Source of the DNA: Candidatus Desulfatibia vada | Lineage (GTDB): Bacteria; Desulfobacterota; Desulfobacteria; Desulfobacterales; UBA11574 | DNA length: 34,495 nt | Reading direction: 5' to 3' | Assembly (NCBI GenBank): GCA_014383215.1 | Contig: JACNIG010000220.1 | Coordinates: 1-34,495, forward strand | Shown here: positions 15,076 to 25,400 of the stretch, piece by piece | Numbering within the stretch: position 1 is the stretch's first letter | Layout of the letters: every line of letters begins with the position of its first letter | The notes under the pieces: model-generated | Told to the model about the DNA's origin: nothing | The model's input: only the letters and a program-made list of their open reading frames with translations | Databases searched by the model: none | Made by a program: the position numbers and the translations under genes

Positions 15076-16758
15076 TTATTTTCCTTTACCCGAGCGTTTC
15101 ATTTGTGCAAAATTAGATCTAGACATGCCCATTATCATTGCTATATTTTTTTGCGGGGTTTTTTTGCCTTCACTGCGAAGTTTTTCTTCTATTTTTTCTG
15201 CAATAATCAATTTGTTTTTGGGTCTATTATCTAACTTTTTTTTGTATTTACTTAAACCGCTTAGCCCTTGAATCGTAATTTTTCTCTTTTCTATATATGT
15301 TTTAATCAAGTCAACCAATTCCTCCTTCTTTATCTGTTCATTTTTTCTTTCATCAAAATATTCCTTCAAGAGTTCAATTTTATTATGTCCATCCTTTTTA
15401 TATTTTTCGACAAATAGCTTGTTAGTTTTGTAATAATCCTTAAACAATTTATCAACAATTGGGGCTGGATCAAATGAATCACTCGGTTCAACATGTTCAT
15501 TTATTATTCGACTATCTCTTAAGTTAGTATCAATTTCAATATGTTCATCTGTAATAATTGATCCTTCTCCAACAATTAGAATTTGTTCAATTTTATTTTC
15601 TAACTCTCGTATGTTGCCTGGCCAATTATGCTGTGTTAGTTTCCTTAAAGCTGATTTAGATATCCCTTCAATATTCGTTTCGATGTTTTGTTTCTTTTTT
15701 ATCATAAAATGATTAACCAGAATTTCTATGTCTTCCTTACGTTCCCGTAGGGGGGGAACGTGTATAGGAAAGACATTGAGTCTGTAGTATAAATCTTCAC
15801 GAAAAGTTTTCTCTTTTATTGCGTCTTTCAAGTTCTTGTTAGTCGCAGCGATAATTCTCACATCTATTCTTTTAATCCCTGGTTTACCAAGAACCTGAAT
15901 TTCTTTTTGTTCTAAAACTCTTAATAATTTTGCCTGCGAATTATAATTCAGTTCTCCTATTTCATCTAGACATATTGTGCCGCCATCGGCTTTTTCAAAA
16001 TATCCTTTTCGATCTTTGTGTGCATCAGTATACGCCCCCTTTACCGAACCAAAAAGTTCTCCTTCAATAAGCTTATCTGGTAAAGCTGCACAGTTTATCG
16101 TCTCATATGATTCATTTCGCCTTTTACTCTGGAGATAAATAGATCGTGCTACTAATTCTTTACCAGTTCCATGTTCACCGGTTATTAGGACTGTAGTATT
16201 CTGGGGAGCCACTTTCTCAATTAATTTTAAAACGTTTTTCATTCTATGGCTTTCGCCCAGAATAATGTCAGGCTTGCTCATTTTCTTAAGGTCGCGATAT
16301 TTATTTTTCAGTTGAACATACTCCCTTTGTTGCTTCACTAATTCAAGTGCTCTATCCATCTTGAACTTTAATAATATGGGATCATCATCCTTGCTTACAA
16401 AGTCTATTACCCCTTTATTATACATAACTAAAAGTTCATGTTTCCATCGGGATAGATCTTCATATGCAGAATAAAGTATTACTCTTATCGGATCTATCTC
16501 ATTTTTTTTTCTTAATTGATTAATTTCAAATAATTCTGTCAAAACGCTCAAGCCTGTCGCACCACCTCCAAAATCGTAGTCAAGGAGAATAAGGTGCACA
16601 CTTTCTAGGTCAATTCCTCTTAAGTCAGGTGTTTCATGAATTAACGGGTCATGGTCATATTGATTTTTTTGATCGTGGTCCATGGCTAGCTCAAAGTATT
16701 TTTTGGGGCCACTGGGGTCGTCGTCAATAATCAATACTTTATATTTATCGTTAATCAT
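15076..16758 (-). CDS. NtrC-like response regulator with altered GAFTGA loop (GAYTDA)
   Basis: The 560 residues have three parts. The receiver (about 5-140) has acid pocket IIDDDPS, phosphoacceptor Asp60 in LILLDYD, Ser97 and Lys123 in VSKDD. The AAA+ domain (about 165-395) has Walker A GEHGTGKE (194-201), Walker [15 protein letters not shown] and REDLYYR, and the [10 protein letters not shown] end. The long C-terminal region ends in a Fis-like helix-turn-helix ([20 protein letters not shown]). The sigma-54-contacting loop is GAYTDA (241-246) in place of GAFTGA. The threonine remains but the second glycine is aspartate, so interaction with sigma-54 may be changed or lost. The gene overlaps the upstream H-box protein gene by four bases (ATGA), with GGAGGAAC before the ATG. 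It is the last gene of its run, 399 bases upstream of tyrS. Confidence 0.88.
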   Translation of the reverse strand: MINDKYKVLIIDDDPSGPKKYFELAMDHDQKNQYDHDPLIHETPDLRGIDLESVHLILLDYDFGGGATGLSVLTELFEINQLRKKNEIDPIRVILYSAYEDLSRWKHELLVMYNKGVIDFVSKDDDPILLKFKMDRALELVKQQREYVQLKNKYRDLKKMSKPDIILGESHRMKNVLKLIEKVAPQNTTVLITGEHGTGKELVARSIYLQSKRRNESYETINCAALPDKLIEGELFGSVKGAYTDAHKDRKGYFEKADGGTICLDEIGELNYNSQAKLLRVLEQKEIQVLGKPGIKRIDVRIIAATNKNLKDAIKEKTFREDLYYRLNVFPIHVPPLRERKEDIEILVNHFMIKKKQNIETNIEGISKSALRKLTQHNWPGNIRELENKIEQILIVGEGSIITDEHIEIDTNLRDSRIINEHVEPSDSFDPAPIVDKLFKDYYKTNKLFVEKYKKDGHNKIELLKEYFDERKNEQIKKEELVDLIKTYIEKRKITIQGLSGLSKYKKKLDNRPKNKLIIAEKIEEKLRSEGKKTPQKNIAMIMGMSRSNFAQMKRSGKGK

Positions 16759-17441
16759 TTGCTTGTTCCTCCGATATGGGGAAATCCTTTTAACAATGTG
16801 GCTTTTTTATTTCTGAATTTTTCATATTCGCTTTTAAAAAGATTCAAATCGCTTTTTATCGCGATCTCTTGAAGATCTTTTAATTCTGAAATAAACTTAT
16901 CAATTCTTTTTTTGTCCTGGCTTGGTATAAAAAGTTTATTTAAAATATCTAATCTATTTGTGATATTAATAAGTTTATCTATATCACTCACTTCTATTGC
17001 AAGAGGCAATATATTATTAATATCATGGCAGATATTATCAAGAAGCCTGCCAGAAAACAGCTGCTTTCCTTTTATTCCAAAAACTGTACAGCCACATTCC
17101 AATTCAATTTGAATGTTGTTATTAAGTAATTTTGATAAGACTTCTGGAACATTAACAGGATATGGCATAAAATCTGCGAGTGATTTAAACCTACCGCAAT
17201 TGATATCTCTCTCTTCAGTTTCCTGCTTATTAACACCTATGACAATTACCTTTCGCTTGTTATAACATGTCCGTTTCATAGCTTCGCTAACAAGATATTC
17301 TTTTCGGTGAGTATTTATTGGAGTTTCAGGTGCATAAAACTCAGGAAGGGTAAGTTGTGAATTGGTTGAGTATATTTTAAGGCATTTAAGATATGTATTT
17401 TTTAGGGTTTGATCAAGGAACAATAATGAAATATTAATCAT
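16755..17441 (-). CDS. degenerate receiver plus H-box (phosphotransfer-like) protein
   Basis: I recognise no named family, but two parts can be seen in the 228 residues. The first 110 look like a decayed receiver: a first strand NISLLFLD, a later strand KVIVIGVNK, and FMPYPVNVPEVLSKLL, which resembles the K-P-containing end of receivers with the lysine replaced by Tyr. The second part (about 130-228) is helical and contains LLDNICHDINNILPLAIEV. This resembles the H-box of NtrB-type kinases (HDFNNLL), with His139 as the possible phosphorylation site, yet no ATPase domain follows. It could act as a phosphotransfer protein. Its stop overlaps the start of the NtrC-like gene by four bases, so the two are probably partners. 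The ribosome binding site is weak. Confidence 0.6.
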   Translation of the reverse strand: MINISLLFLDQTLKNTYLKCLKIYSTNSQLTLPEFYAPETPINTHRKEYLVSEAMKRTCYNKRKVIVIGVNKQETEERDINCGRFKSLADFMPYPVNVPEVLSKLLNNNIQIELECGCTVFGIKGKQLFSGRLLDNICHDINNILPLAIEVSDIDKLINITNRLDILNKLFIPSQDKKRIDKFISELKDLQEIAIKSDLNLFKSEYEKFRNKKATLLKGFPHIGGTSK

Positions 17442-17518
17442 GATTGATATTTAGCCGAAAATGTGGACTGTCTTATTCAAAGGCTACAGTAAAACAGTCT
17501 GGTGATTTCAGCTCTTTG

Positions 17519-19051
17519 CTAAGTATCTTCAAGTTCTTTGAGTAGTCCTGCTAGTTCTGGGTCGTTTCTTAAATCTGGATCACCCCAAGGACCTGATGTC
17601 AATCGTCGAATTAAATCTTTTAGAGCTCCTGTAGACGTTTTAGTATGCTTGGGATACATTTTCCGCATGAATTCTGCAATACTTTTGCATTTCTTTTTTG
17701 CTTCAACAGCGAGTTTCATTTCTTTTAATATTCTTATCCTAGACCAGTCATCAGAATTTTCTAATAATTTTGGTTCCGTTTGTTCCATTAAAGCGTTTTT
17801 AATATTTTGGGAATTTTTTATATTTGATTCAAATATAATATCTTCAGGATAAATTGTATTAGAACTGCCAAGGTTTAATAGCGCCCTACTAATTACACTT
17901 CCAACCTCTCGAACATTTCCCGGCCAACTATGCTTTTTAAACATCCGAATAGCACTCGGTGAGAGTTTTTCTTTACCGGTTTTACTCAAATTCTTAAGAA
18001 ACATCTCTGCAAACAATGGGACGTCCTCCATACAATCACAAAGTGATGGCGAGTGAATTATTGCTCCCGAAGTAATTCGGTAATAAAGGTCCTCGCGAAA
18101 TTGACCTTTTGCTACCAAATCTTCAAGATTTTTATTGGTTGCCGCAATTAATTGAAAGTCAACATATTCGGATTTAACTTCGCCAACCTTCCTTATCTCC
18201 TTCTCCTGAATTGCCCTTAGAAGCTTAGCTTGTGCCCCATATGATAAATCTCCGATTTCGTCTAAAAATAAAATCCCCCCTTTGGCCTGAGAAATCAGAC
18301 CTTCCTTTTCATGATCTGCACCGGTGAAAGCTCCCTTGATATGTCCAAAAAGTTCAGATTCTACCAAGTCTCTTGGTAATCCTGTACAAAGCACAACTTG
18401 AAATGGGCCTTCTGAACGAGGTCCTAACCGCCATAGCATATTAGCTATAACCTCTTTCCCGGTACCTGATTCGCCTGATATCAAAACCGTAGGAGGTTCT
18501 TTTAGCCTAAATTCAGTGTTGAGAGCAATTTTACCAATTTTTAGCCTAAGCAATCGAATAGCTTCTGAATTTCCATAAAGAGGCTTATTGGGGGAGTGCT
18601 CCGTTTTAAGATCAGGCGTAAGCCATATTTGAAAAGTACGTTTTAATTGCCCGAAATCGTCAGGTCCTTTTCCAACAAAATCGTTGGCTCCATTCTCGAT
18701 GCTTTCACTGAAAACTTTAAATTCGCCACGTGACAGGCTCGTAAACATAATAATTGGAAGAATCGGATATTCATGGCGAATTTGTTTCAGAATTGCTATA
18801 CCCATATATTTGTTACCATCTCCGGGAAACATTACATCAAGCAAAACAAGATCAATTTTACCAGCCTTTTCTACCCCTCCCATAGCTTTTTCAATCGATC
18901 CAATACGCTCGCTACTTAATTCACCAATACATCCTGTTTCATAAATGAATGTGTATGGCAGTTTAGATGTGTAGTCTCTTTCAAAATACTTTTTGCGATC
19001 ATCAGGGGCAGCAAATTGATCGTCTATCAGCATTATTCTTTTTTTATCCAT
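17519..19051 (-). CDS. NtrC-like sigma-54 activator, receiver-AAA+
   Basis: From the ATG at 19051 the protein has 510 residues. The receiver (about 1-145) has Asp10/Asp11 in MLIDDQ, phosphoacceptor Asp72 in LVLLDVM, Thr104 in IIMFTS and Lys128. The AAA+ domain has Walker A GESGTGKE (193-200), an intact GAFTGA loop (240-245), Walker B GGILFLDE, and WPGNVREVGS at its end. The C-terminus (about 440-510) is not a standard Fis helix-turn-helix but contains a helical stretch that could bind DNA. The intact loop makes it the better candidate for activating the sigma-54-like promoters in the window. I chose this start because GGAGGAAG lies four bases upstream; the longer frame begins at 19087 inside the previous gene. 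The start overlaps that gene's stop by eight bases (ATGGATAA). Confidence 0.9.
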   Translation of the reverse strand: MDKKRIMLIDDQFAAPDDRKKYFERDYTSKLPYTFIYETGCIGELSSERIGSIEKAMGGVEKAGKIDLVLLDVMFPGDGNKYMGIAILKQIRHEYPILPIIMFTSLSRGEFKVFSESIENGANDFVGKGPDDFGQLKRTFQIWLTPDLKTEHSPNKPLYGNSEAIRLLRLKIGKIALNTEFRLKEPPTVLISGESGTGKEVIANMLWRLGPRSEGPFQVVLCTGLPRDLVESELFGHIKGAFTGADHEKEGLISQAKGGILFLDEIGDLSYGAQAKLLRAIQEKEIRKVGEVKSEYVDFQLIAATNKNLEDLVAKGQFREDLYYRITSGAIIHSPSLCDCMEDVPLFAEMFLKNLSKTGKEKLSPSAIRMFKKHSWPGNVREVGSVISRALLNLGSSNTIYPEDIIFESNIKNSQNIKNALMEQTEPKLLENSDDWSRIRILKEMKLAVEAKKKCKSIAEFMRKMYPKHTKTSTGALKDLIRRLTSGPWGDPDLRNDPELAGLLKELEDT

Positions 19052-20816
19052 TAACTTCCTCCATAGGGTAAAATGGCCATCCGTCAATATGTTTTATAAA
19101 AGGGATAAGGTTCTTAACGCCTCTAAATTGTTGTAACCAAAGACTTACGAAAACAGAATCTACTAAATCTTTTTTTTCAGTTTTATTGAGTATTTCATTG
19201 TTAACCAGAACTTTTTCAGCATATTCATCAATTTTATCTATAACTTTTAAAATATCAATTTCAATAAAGTCTTTTCTATTATTATTTTGAGATATTAATT
19301 TTTTATGAAATTGTGCTGGGACCCCCATTTGATTAAAGTTTTCATCATTGCATGGAAGGGTTTTGGGCAGATCGCGTTTGATATTTGGGAGCAGAGAACC
19401 ATCAGAAATGGATCTTAAAGTCGATGAAATATCCTTGCTCCAAACACTTAGAGCATCTTCAACGTTCTTATCAAGTTCAGAAAGAGTATTTTGCCATAAG
19501 TAACAAAACGGGGGTTTTATGATGTGTAAATGATGTAACGTGTGTCTTTTATCTTCAAATTCAGAAAGGATCTTTTTTATCTTTTGGGTATTAAGCACCA
19601 TCATGTATTCTGAGAATGCATTTTTGAAGAGCCATTCGATTTTTTGTCTAATTTTATCAATCTGATTATCTTCCCTGTTAAAAGCATCTCTTGCAGCTTT
19701 TTCCTCATCGGAATTCCAGCTGACTATTAGATCTTTTTGAACTAAAACCTCTCGTAAACTTTGAATAAGTTTTTTAATTAAATCTCTATCGCCATTTATC
19801 TTCAGCATCTTTCGTTCAATTTCTTTAGTAGGTAAAAGTCCCCAACGAATTGCCTCCCAAATTAGACGGATACATCCTCCATATGAATTGTATGATATAG
19901 GCTGTTCCTTCCAATCCGGTTTTGCGAGTTGAGAAGCAATAATTGTAGCTTTTTCAAGTGAGGATATGGGGTGAAGGATTGGCACACAATCGATAAATGT
20001 GCTTTTTATATCTTCTAGTTTAGGATAATGCCAGAACAACCTATCTTTGAGTACTTCATTAATTTCTTTTGAAAATAAGTTTGTTGAGTTTTTTACTATC
20101 TCAGCCTCACATGTATCAAACCAGAAGTTTTTGTCTGTTTCTTTTGTCCTAAATAGTTTATCTGGGCGAGTTTTATCCCATGCTTTAATCTTATTCAAAA
20201 TATCATCCGAAGGCTTTATTTTCTCTTTAATAACTTGCCATCCTGTATTTTTATCCCAGTCCCATATAGATAACCAACCCTGAATAAGGATATTAATCGG
20301 TTCAAGAAAATCAGATAATTCTTTTATATTATCATTCTTTTCAATTAGTTTCTCTATAGGAAACTTCGGTACAAAAAACTTTTGTTTTGATTGTTTCAGA
20401 AAATCATCATAAAATTGTATAAAAGCATCTTTCCAGTTTAATTTTTTATATTCATTAATTCCTTTTAGTTCTATATCAACAGTTATTGATTCAAAACCAG
20501 TTTTTGATTTCTTAACTAGATATTTTTTTGCTTCTTTTGAAAACTTTCCTGAAGAAACCCAATAAACATGCCGTTTTTCTTCTTCACATTTATCAATAAA
20601 TTCTTCCATATCTTCTTCGGATATAAAGTCTCCAGAGTGAACGAATATTGTATTATATTTTTTTCTATCGTATTTTTTATCTCCAATTTTATATGGCTTA
20701 TCGTAACAGTTAATCTGTATTGACGGTCCAGATATTCCTTCAAGATATCTCTGAAGTTCTTCATTTTTACCTTGTAAATTTGTGTCGAAAATACCGAGCC
20801 TTAAAAACTTATCCAT
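19044..20816 (-). CDS. large unknown protein with pseudo-receiver N-terminus
   Basis: From the ATG at 20816 the protein has 590 residues; the longer frame starts at a GTG nine bases upstream. The first 110 residues resemble a receiver fold: strand RLGIFDTN, strand YNTIFVHSGD where the phosphoacceptor position is not a clear Asp, and strand HVYWVSSG. The remaining 470 residues are mostly helical, rich in Lys, Trp and Glu, and unlike any family I recognise. No membrane span or signal is present. It overlaps both neighbours by eight bases with the same junction ATGGATAA, so the three proteins are probably made together. The gene is AT-rich. A regulatory or adaptor role in the relay is an inference from context. 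Confidence 0.65.
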   Translation of the reverse strand: MDKFLRLGIFDTNLQGKNEELQRYLEGISGPSIQINCYDKPYKIGDKKYDRKKYNTIFVHSGDFISEEDMEEFIDKCEEEKRHVYWVSSGKFSKEAKKYLVKKSKTGFESITVDIELKGINEYKKLNWKDAFIQFYDDFLKQSKQKFFVPKFPIEKLIEKNDNIKELSDFLEPINILIQGWLSIWDWDKNTGWQVIKEKIKPSDDILNKIKAWDKTRPDKLFRTKETDKNFWFDTCEAEIVKNSTNLFSKEINEVLKDRLFWHYPKLEDIKSTFIDCVPILHPISSLEKATIIASQLAKPDWKEQPISYNSYGGCIRLIWEAIRWGLLPTKEIERKMLKINGDRDLIKKLIQSLREVLVQKDLIVSWNSDEEKAARDAFNREDNQIDKIRQKIEWLFKNAFSEYMMVLNTQKIKKILSEFEDKRHTLHHLHIIKPPFCYLWQNTLSELDKNVEDALSVWSKDISSTLRSISDGSLLPNIKRDLPKTLPCNDENFNQMGVPAQFHKKLISQNNNRKDFIEIDILKVIDKIDEYAEKVLVNNEILNKTEKKDLVDSVFVSLWLQQFRGVKNLIPFIKHIDGWPFYPMEEVNG

Positions 20817-22488
20817 TATACTCACTGTCCATTATATTTTTAATTAATTCATCTGCTTCTTCTAATAATATGGCTTCATCTAGTACTGAGAACTTGTTGT
20901 TTTCTTTAACCAAGAATGTATCGTATGGTTTATTTTTAAAAGGCGTTTCAATAATTTCGGGCGATATATGGAAAGCAATTGTAGGAGGTTTTACTTTATT
21001 TTGATAATTTATATTTAATTTTATTGTTTCTGTTCTTTTAATATCTTTACAATCGGCAAGTATCCCTTCATTATCATTATATCCAATAAAATCTATATAT
21101 AAAGCATCTGGATATTTATTATTACAAAATAAATTTGCATTTGGATAGACAATATGACTAAAATATTCTTTATTTCTTTTAATCTTATTTGAATAAAATA
21201 TCCATCGGCTCCCTGTTTGGAAAATCTCCCAACAAAATTTACCCATATGATGTCTTATGTTAATCTTGCCATTCTTTTCAGCCGAAGAAGGAAACAATTC
21301 ATTGTAGTAATATTCCTCTGAGTCGTTACTATATATGCAGCATAAAATACCATTATATTTAACTTTATAACTTGGTGAACCAAGTCGATATATGTTTATT
21401 TTATAAATACTGTCCTTCCACATTTCAATAAGAAAAGATAAAGCATAAAACATTCTAGTGACGTTAAACCAAAGATGATTTCCTCCCCTAGCCTTTTTAG
21501 GTTTGTTACATGTTATTAAATTTATATTAATATTTTGTTCTTTTCTCCATTCATCGTATAGTTTTCTGAAGTCTTCACCAAAGTCATCATCCTGGATTAA
21601 TGCTCTAATACAAGGTCTTTTAAATCCTTTTGTGTAAATCCATTCTTTATATAAAGCTATGTCATAACCTACTTTTATTAATATATTTCTCATTTCAGGC
21701 GTAAAAAGATTTTTAGAAAACTCTTCGGGTTGTTTGTATAATGGCTCATCACTAGGCATTCCACCGCCCTCGTGATGATGAGGACTGTATGTTTGAAGCA
21801 ATATTTTTATATCTTCGCGTGCAGAGTTAAACATAGGTCTTTCAACAACCCTGTTCTCTGATCCACGAATAATTCTCCATTTATTAGTATCCAATATATA
21901 TAACTCTTTATGGGGAATGAATATCCTTATTTTAGCAATTTCTTCCTTAATGATTGTACTACTAGCATAATGAGTAATCTCATATTTATTCAGCCAATCT
22001 ATTATAGGCTTTCCAGTTTCTTTTTTGCTACTACTTAAAATATATTCGCAAAGTCTTGCTTGTTCAAATTCTCTCCATTTAGAACAAAATATAAATGGTA
22101 TATTATTATTTTTAGCAATAATAGCAAGCCCAATACCATGAAACCTTAATGATTCATTATATTCAATAAAGACTTTATTAAATACTTCAGCAAATTTATT
22201 ATCTATTTCTTTTTCATTTTCATATATATTCACAAGCCATTTTTCTAGTCTATCATTAATCTTTTTATTACCTCCTAGCAACTTATCTGATCCTATATCA
22301 ATTATCCATATTTGGCTCTGTCCTTTAATATATCTTTCTATTTCTTCTTTTGATTTTAAATCCCAATCAATAAGATGGGTATCAATTCTCCAGTTTACAT
22401 CATTTAAATATGGCCTTAATTCTTTAAAAAATATTTTTTCTAGCTTTTCTAATACTTGTGGTTCATCCTCCCACCAAATTACTCGCAT
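20809..22488 (-). CDS. large unknown protein with receiver-like N-terminus
   Basis: The first 150 of 559 residues look like a response-regulator receiver: strand MRVIWWEDEP with acidic pocket residues Glu7-Asp8-Glu9, Asp64 at the end of strand IWIIDIG in the phosphoacceptor position, and strand IPFIFCSKW with Ser136. A large insertion separates the third and fourth strands. The rest (about 160-559) is unknown to me. It has a histidine/glycine-rich patch SPHHHEGGGMPSDEP near 235 and a mixed alpha/beta C-terminal half. The start is supported by AAGGAGAT and overlaps the end of the radical SAM-kinase gene by 26 bases, so this is its probable direct partner. The gene is strongly AT-rich. The receiver call rests on pattern only. 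Confidence 0.65.
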   Translation of the reverse strand: MRVIWWEDEPQVLEKLEKIFFKELRPYLNDVNWRIDTHLIDWDLKSKEEIERYIKGQSQIWIIDIGSDKLLGGNKKINDRLEKWLVNIYENEKEIDNKFAEVFNKVFIEYNESLRFHGIGLAIIAKNNNIPFIFCSKWREFEQARLCEYILSSSKKETGKPIIDWLNKYEITHYASSTIIKEEIAKIRIFIPHKELYILDTNKWRIIRGSENRVVERPMFNSAREDIKILLQTYSPHHHEGGGMPSDEPLYKQPEEFSKNLFTPEMRNILIKVGYDIALYKEWIYTKGFKRPCIRALIQDDDFGEDFRKLYDEWRKEQNININLITCNKPKKARGGNHLWFNVTRMFYALSFLIEMWKDSIYKINIYRLGSPSYKVKYNGILCCIYSNDSEEYYYNELFPSSAEKNGKINIRHHMGKFCWEIFQTGSRWIFYSNKIKRNKEYFSHIVYPNANLFCNNKYPDALYIDFIGYNDNEGILADCKDIKRTETIKLNINYQNKVKPPTIAFHISPEIIETPFKNKPYDTFLVKENNKFSVLDEAILLEEADELIKNIMDSEYNG

Positions 22489-25400
22489 TTTTATCTCCTT
22501 CTTTTACCCAAAAATCTTCAGGTAATTGAATGTCTAATTCATACCAACCCTCATCTGTTATTGGAAATTTCATTTTTGGTTTTTTGATATCTTCCCAGCT
22601 AAATCTTCTCCCTAATGCAAACTCTAAAGCTTCAACCGTCCCTGTCTTTTTATCGAGTCTTTGATTACGCAAAAATCCTTTATTTCTAATTAAAATATTT
22701 TTTTCAGAGACATTTATCTTAATATTTTCTTTAAAAAACTTTACATCATCTTCATTTAATTTTGGCAATTTCTTTTCATATCTATATTTCTTTGTTTTCC
22801 AGTATGATATAAAATGCTGAAATAAATTAGATATTGAAGCCATAAATACTATCTGAGCAGATATTCTTTTTAAACCACTTTTGTGAAAAGAAACATTGTT
22901 TGGAAGATTTGGAAATATTCCATTTGCTGGATCCGTTGTTATTTCTAGCAACTTATTCATCCATATTTCTCTCCCAACTGGAATTTCACTACTCAAAAAT
23001 ATTCCCATGTACAAAGCTCTTTTCCAGATTTTTATCAGACCTTCCTTTATTTCGTATATATTTCCAAGTAAGTCATATTCATGTTTATCTCCAAATGAAA
23101 AGGCAAGAAATCTCAGATATTCATAACCGCATTCAGCACTAAATATATTCCATTTCTTGTCGTAATCATTTACCTCCACTTCTCCTTTTAATATTTTTAT
23201 TAGATTTTCATATGGAGGAATAGCATTCCCCTGCTCGTGTGTCAAACCCCTAACAATTTTATCCCATTCAACTGAACGTCCTATCTCTCTCTCCATTGCT
23301 AACTTTTCAATTCTTAAAATACATTCAATAATACTTTTTATTAAAATATGAAAAGATGTAGAAACATATGATATCCAATTTCTGATAGCTATATCTTCTT
23401 CAGATGGATTAAGTCCTTTCATCTTATCAACAAGAACCTCTGGATATGCTATTTTATTTAAAAGGTTATTTTTCTGTTCATAAGAAACTCTAGGGTCAGT
23501 TGTTATTGAAAACGAGATTGCCCCATCTTTTTTATCGAAATTAACTTGAGTAGATAATACAATCGGTTTTTGAAAATATATAAACGGAAAAATAAATTCA
23601 ATTATATCCCGGAAATGCCACTTTTTAATACCGATCATTTCCTTTTTTTCTTCCCATTTATCTTTTTCATAGCCATTATGATTTTCTCCAAAGTCCATAA
23701 TAGCGTCATATAGGTCACATAAAAACTTATGCCACTGACCCTTTATATTCGAGTTTGAATTAATTTGGTTGAAGAGCTTACAATTTTCATTAAAGCAATT
23801 CCTTGACTCAGATATTGAAGTACATATAGAATCACAATCATCTAAGCACTTATAAACATATTCATTAACAATCAGGTCAAGATCACCGCTAATTTCAAAA
23901 AAATTTGAGGCTTCGCTTTTTTGATTTATAATTTTTGGAATCTTCACCTTTTTTTTCTTATCAATCAATTCTACTCTATAAAAAATTAAAGGTGAAATAG
24001 AATTAATCTCAAAAATAAAATTACTTTGCTTTTTTGAAAGTAAAGGTGATAAATAGTTTTGAAATATTATTTTTTTCCAATCTTTATCCATCCTATCAAG
24101 TTCCCACTGGTTTTTTATATTGGTAATTATTTGTTGGTTATTGTTATCATAAAATTTTCTTATTAAAATATCTAAAAGGGAACTATGGCGATCGGTTAAA
24201 TTTGATTTATTATTGTTATTTAGAAATATTATTATTTCTTTGATATATCTATCTATTATTTCTCTTAGCTTTTCGTTAATTTCCTTGTTAGTTAATTCGA
24301 AAGGATCAAAATTGTAGAAGTTTCTTTTCGGAATAAATCGAAATTCACCGTGGTACGCGAAAGAGCCAAAATGTAAGCCTGACATGTTAATATCATTTAT
24401 ATAATGAATGACTTGGTTAAAATTTGGGCTACTTAATGTACATTCCCTCATGCTTTTATATCTTAATACCGAAAGATGTACCAATCCAGACAATATTAGA
24501 CTTTCAATTTTCAAATATTCCTTATAATCGAATTTTAATTCATTCAATTTTATGGCCAAAATTTCCTCGATAATAATTTCTTCATCTAATGTTCCTATTT
24601 CTTTTTTAAGATATCCAATCAATTCCAATGCCGGGCTATCTTCAATTATTTTTGTTATATTTCCTTTCTTTTTTCTATCCTCGAAGTCAATTTCAAACTC
24701 TTTAAAACTATTAGGCATGCTCAAATAATTATTAATTCTATTAATAATCTTCGATGTTCTGTTATTGATAATTATTGGGTATTCTTCTTTTCGAACAGGA
24801 AAGGACTTATAGTCCTCAGGATATAAAAAATAGGCTATTTCTTCATCAATCAGAATACCTTCATTTGTTAGTAATAGTATATTTCCTTTTTTTTCAATAA
24901 GTCCAAACTCTTTAAGTTTAACTAATTTCTTTATGATATCTGGAGTGGTTTTGCCCAAAGTGAATTCGTCGTTGTAAAGTTTTTTAAATTTTTTAATTTT
25001 AGGAAATGTCTTAAAAAATCTTTCTATATCAAGCCCTTTTTCGACATTGATAAGGGATTTAATAATAGTTCTTGCATACTGGTCATCTTTAGTCAGCGGA
25101 TAAGCTTCTGATATTGGAGGTTTTTTATTTTTAACTTTTTCACACCAACGTTTAAAGTCACAATCGTTTCGACCTATGATAGTTCCCAGGTGAGAGTATG
25201 CAGAGGGACCGAAGCCTATCACTGTCCCATGATTGACCAAATCAGAACCGGGGGCACCCTTATATTTCTTTACGCCTTCCTTTTGAAGGCGAAAAACATG
25301 AGGTCGCCACATATAATAGCCTTTTCTCTTGAGTACATCGATATAGGCTTTTCGCATTTCAATTAATTCTCTCCAACCGACTATCCTATTTTCTCCTTCT

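Noticed and set aside
17466-17499. GACTGT...ACAGTC repeat between the NtrC-like and H-box genes as a terminator
   Set aside because: The six-base arms are separated by 22 bases and are not followed by a T-run, so a functional hairpin is unlikely.
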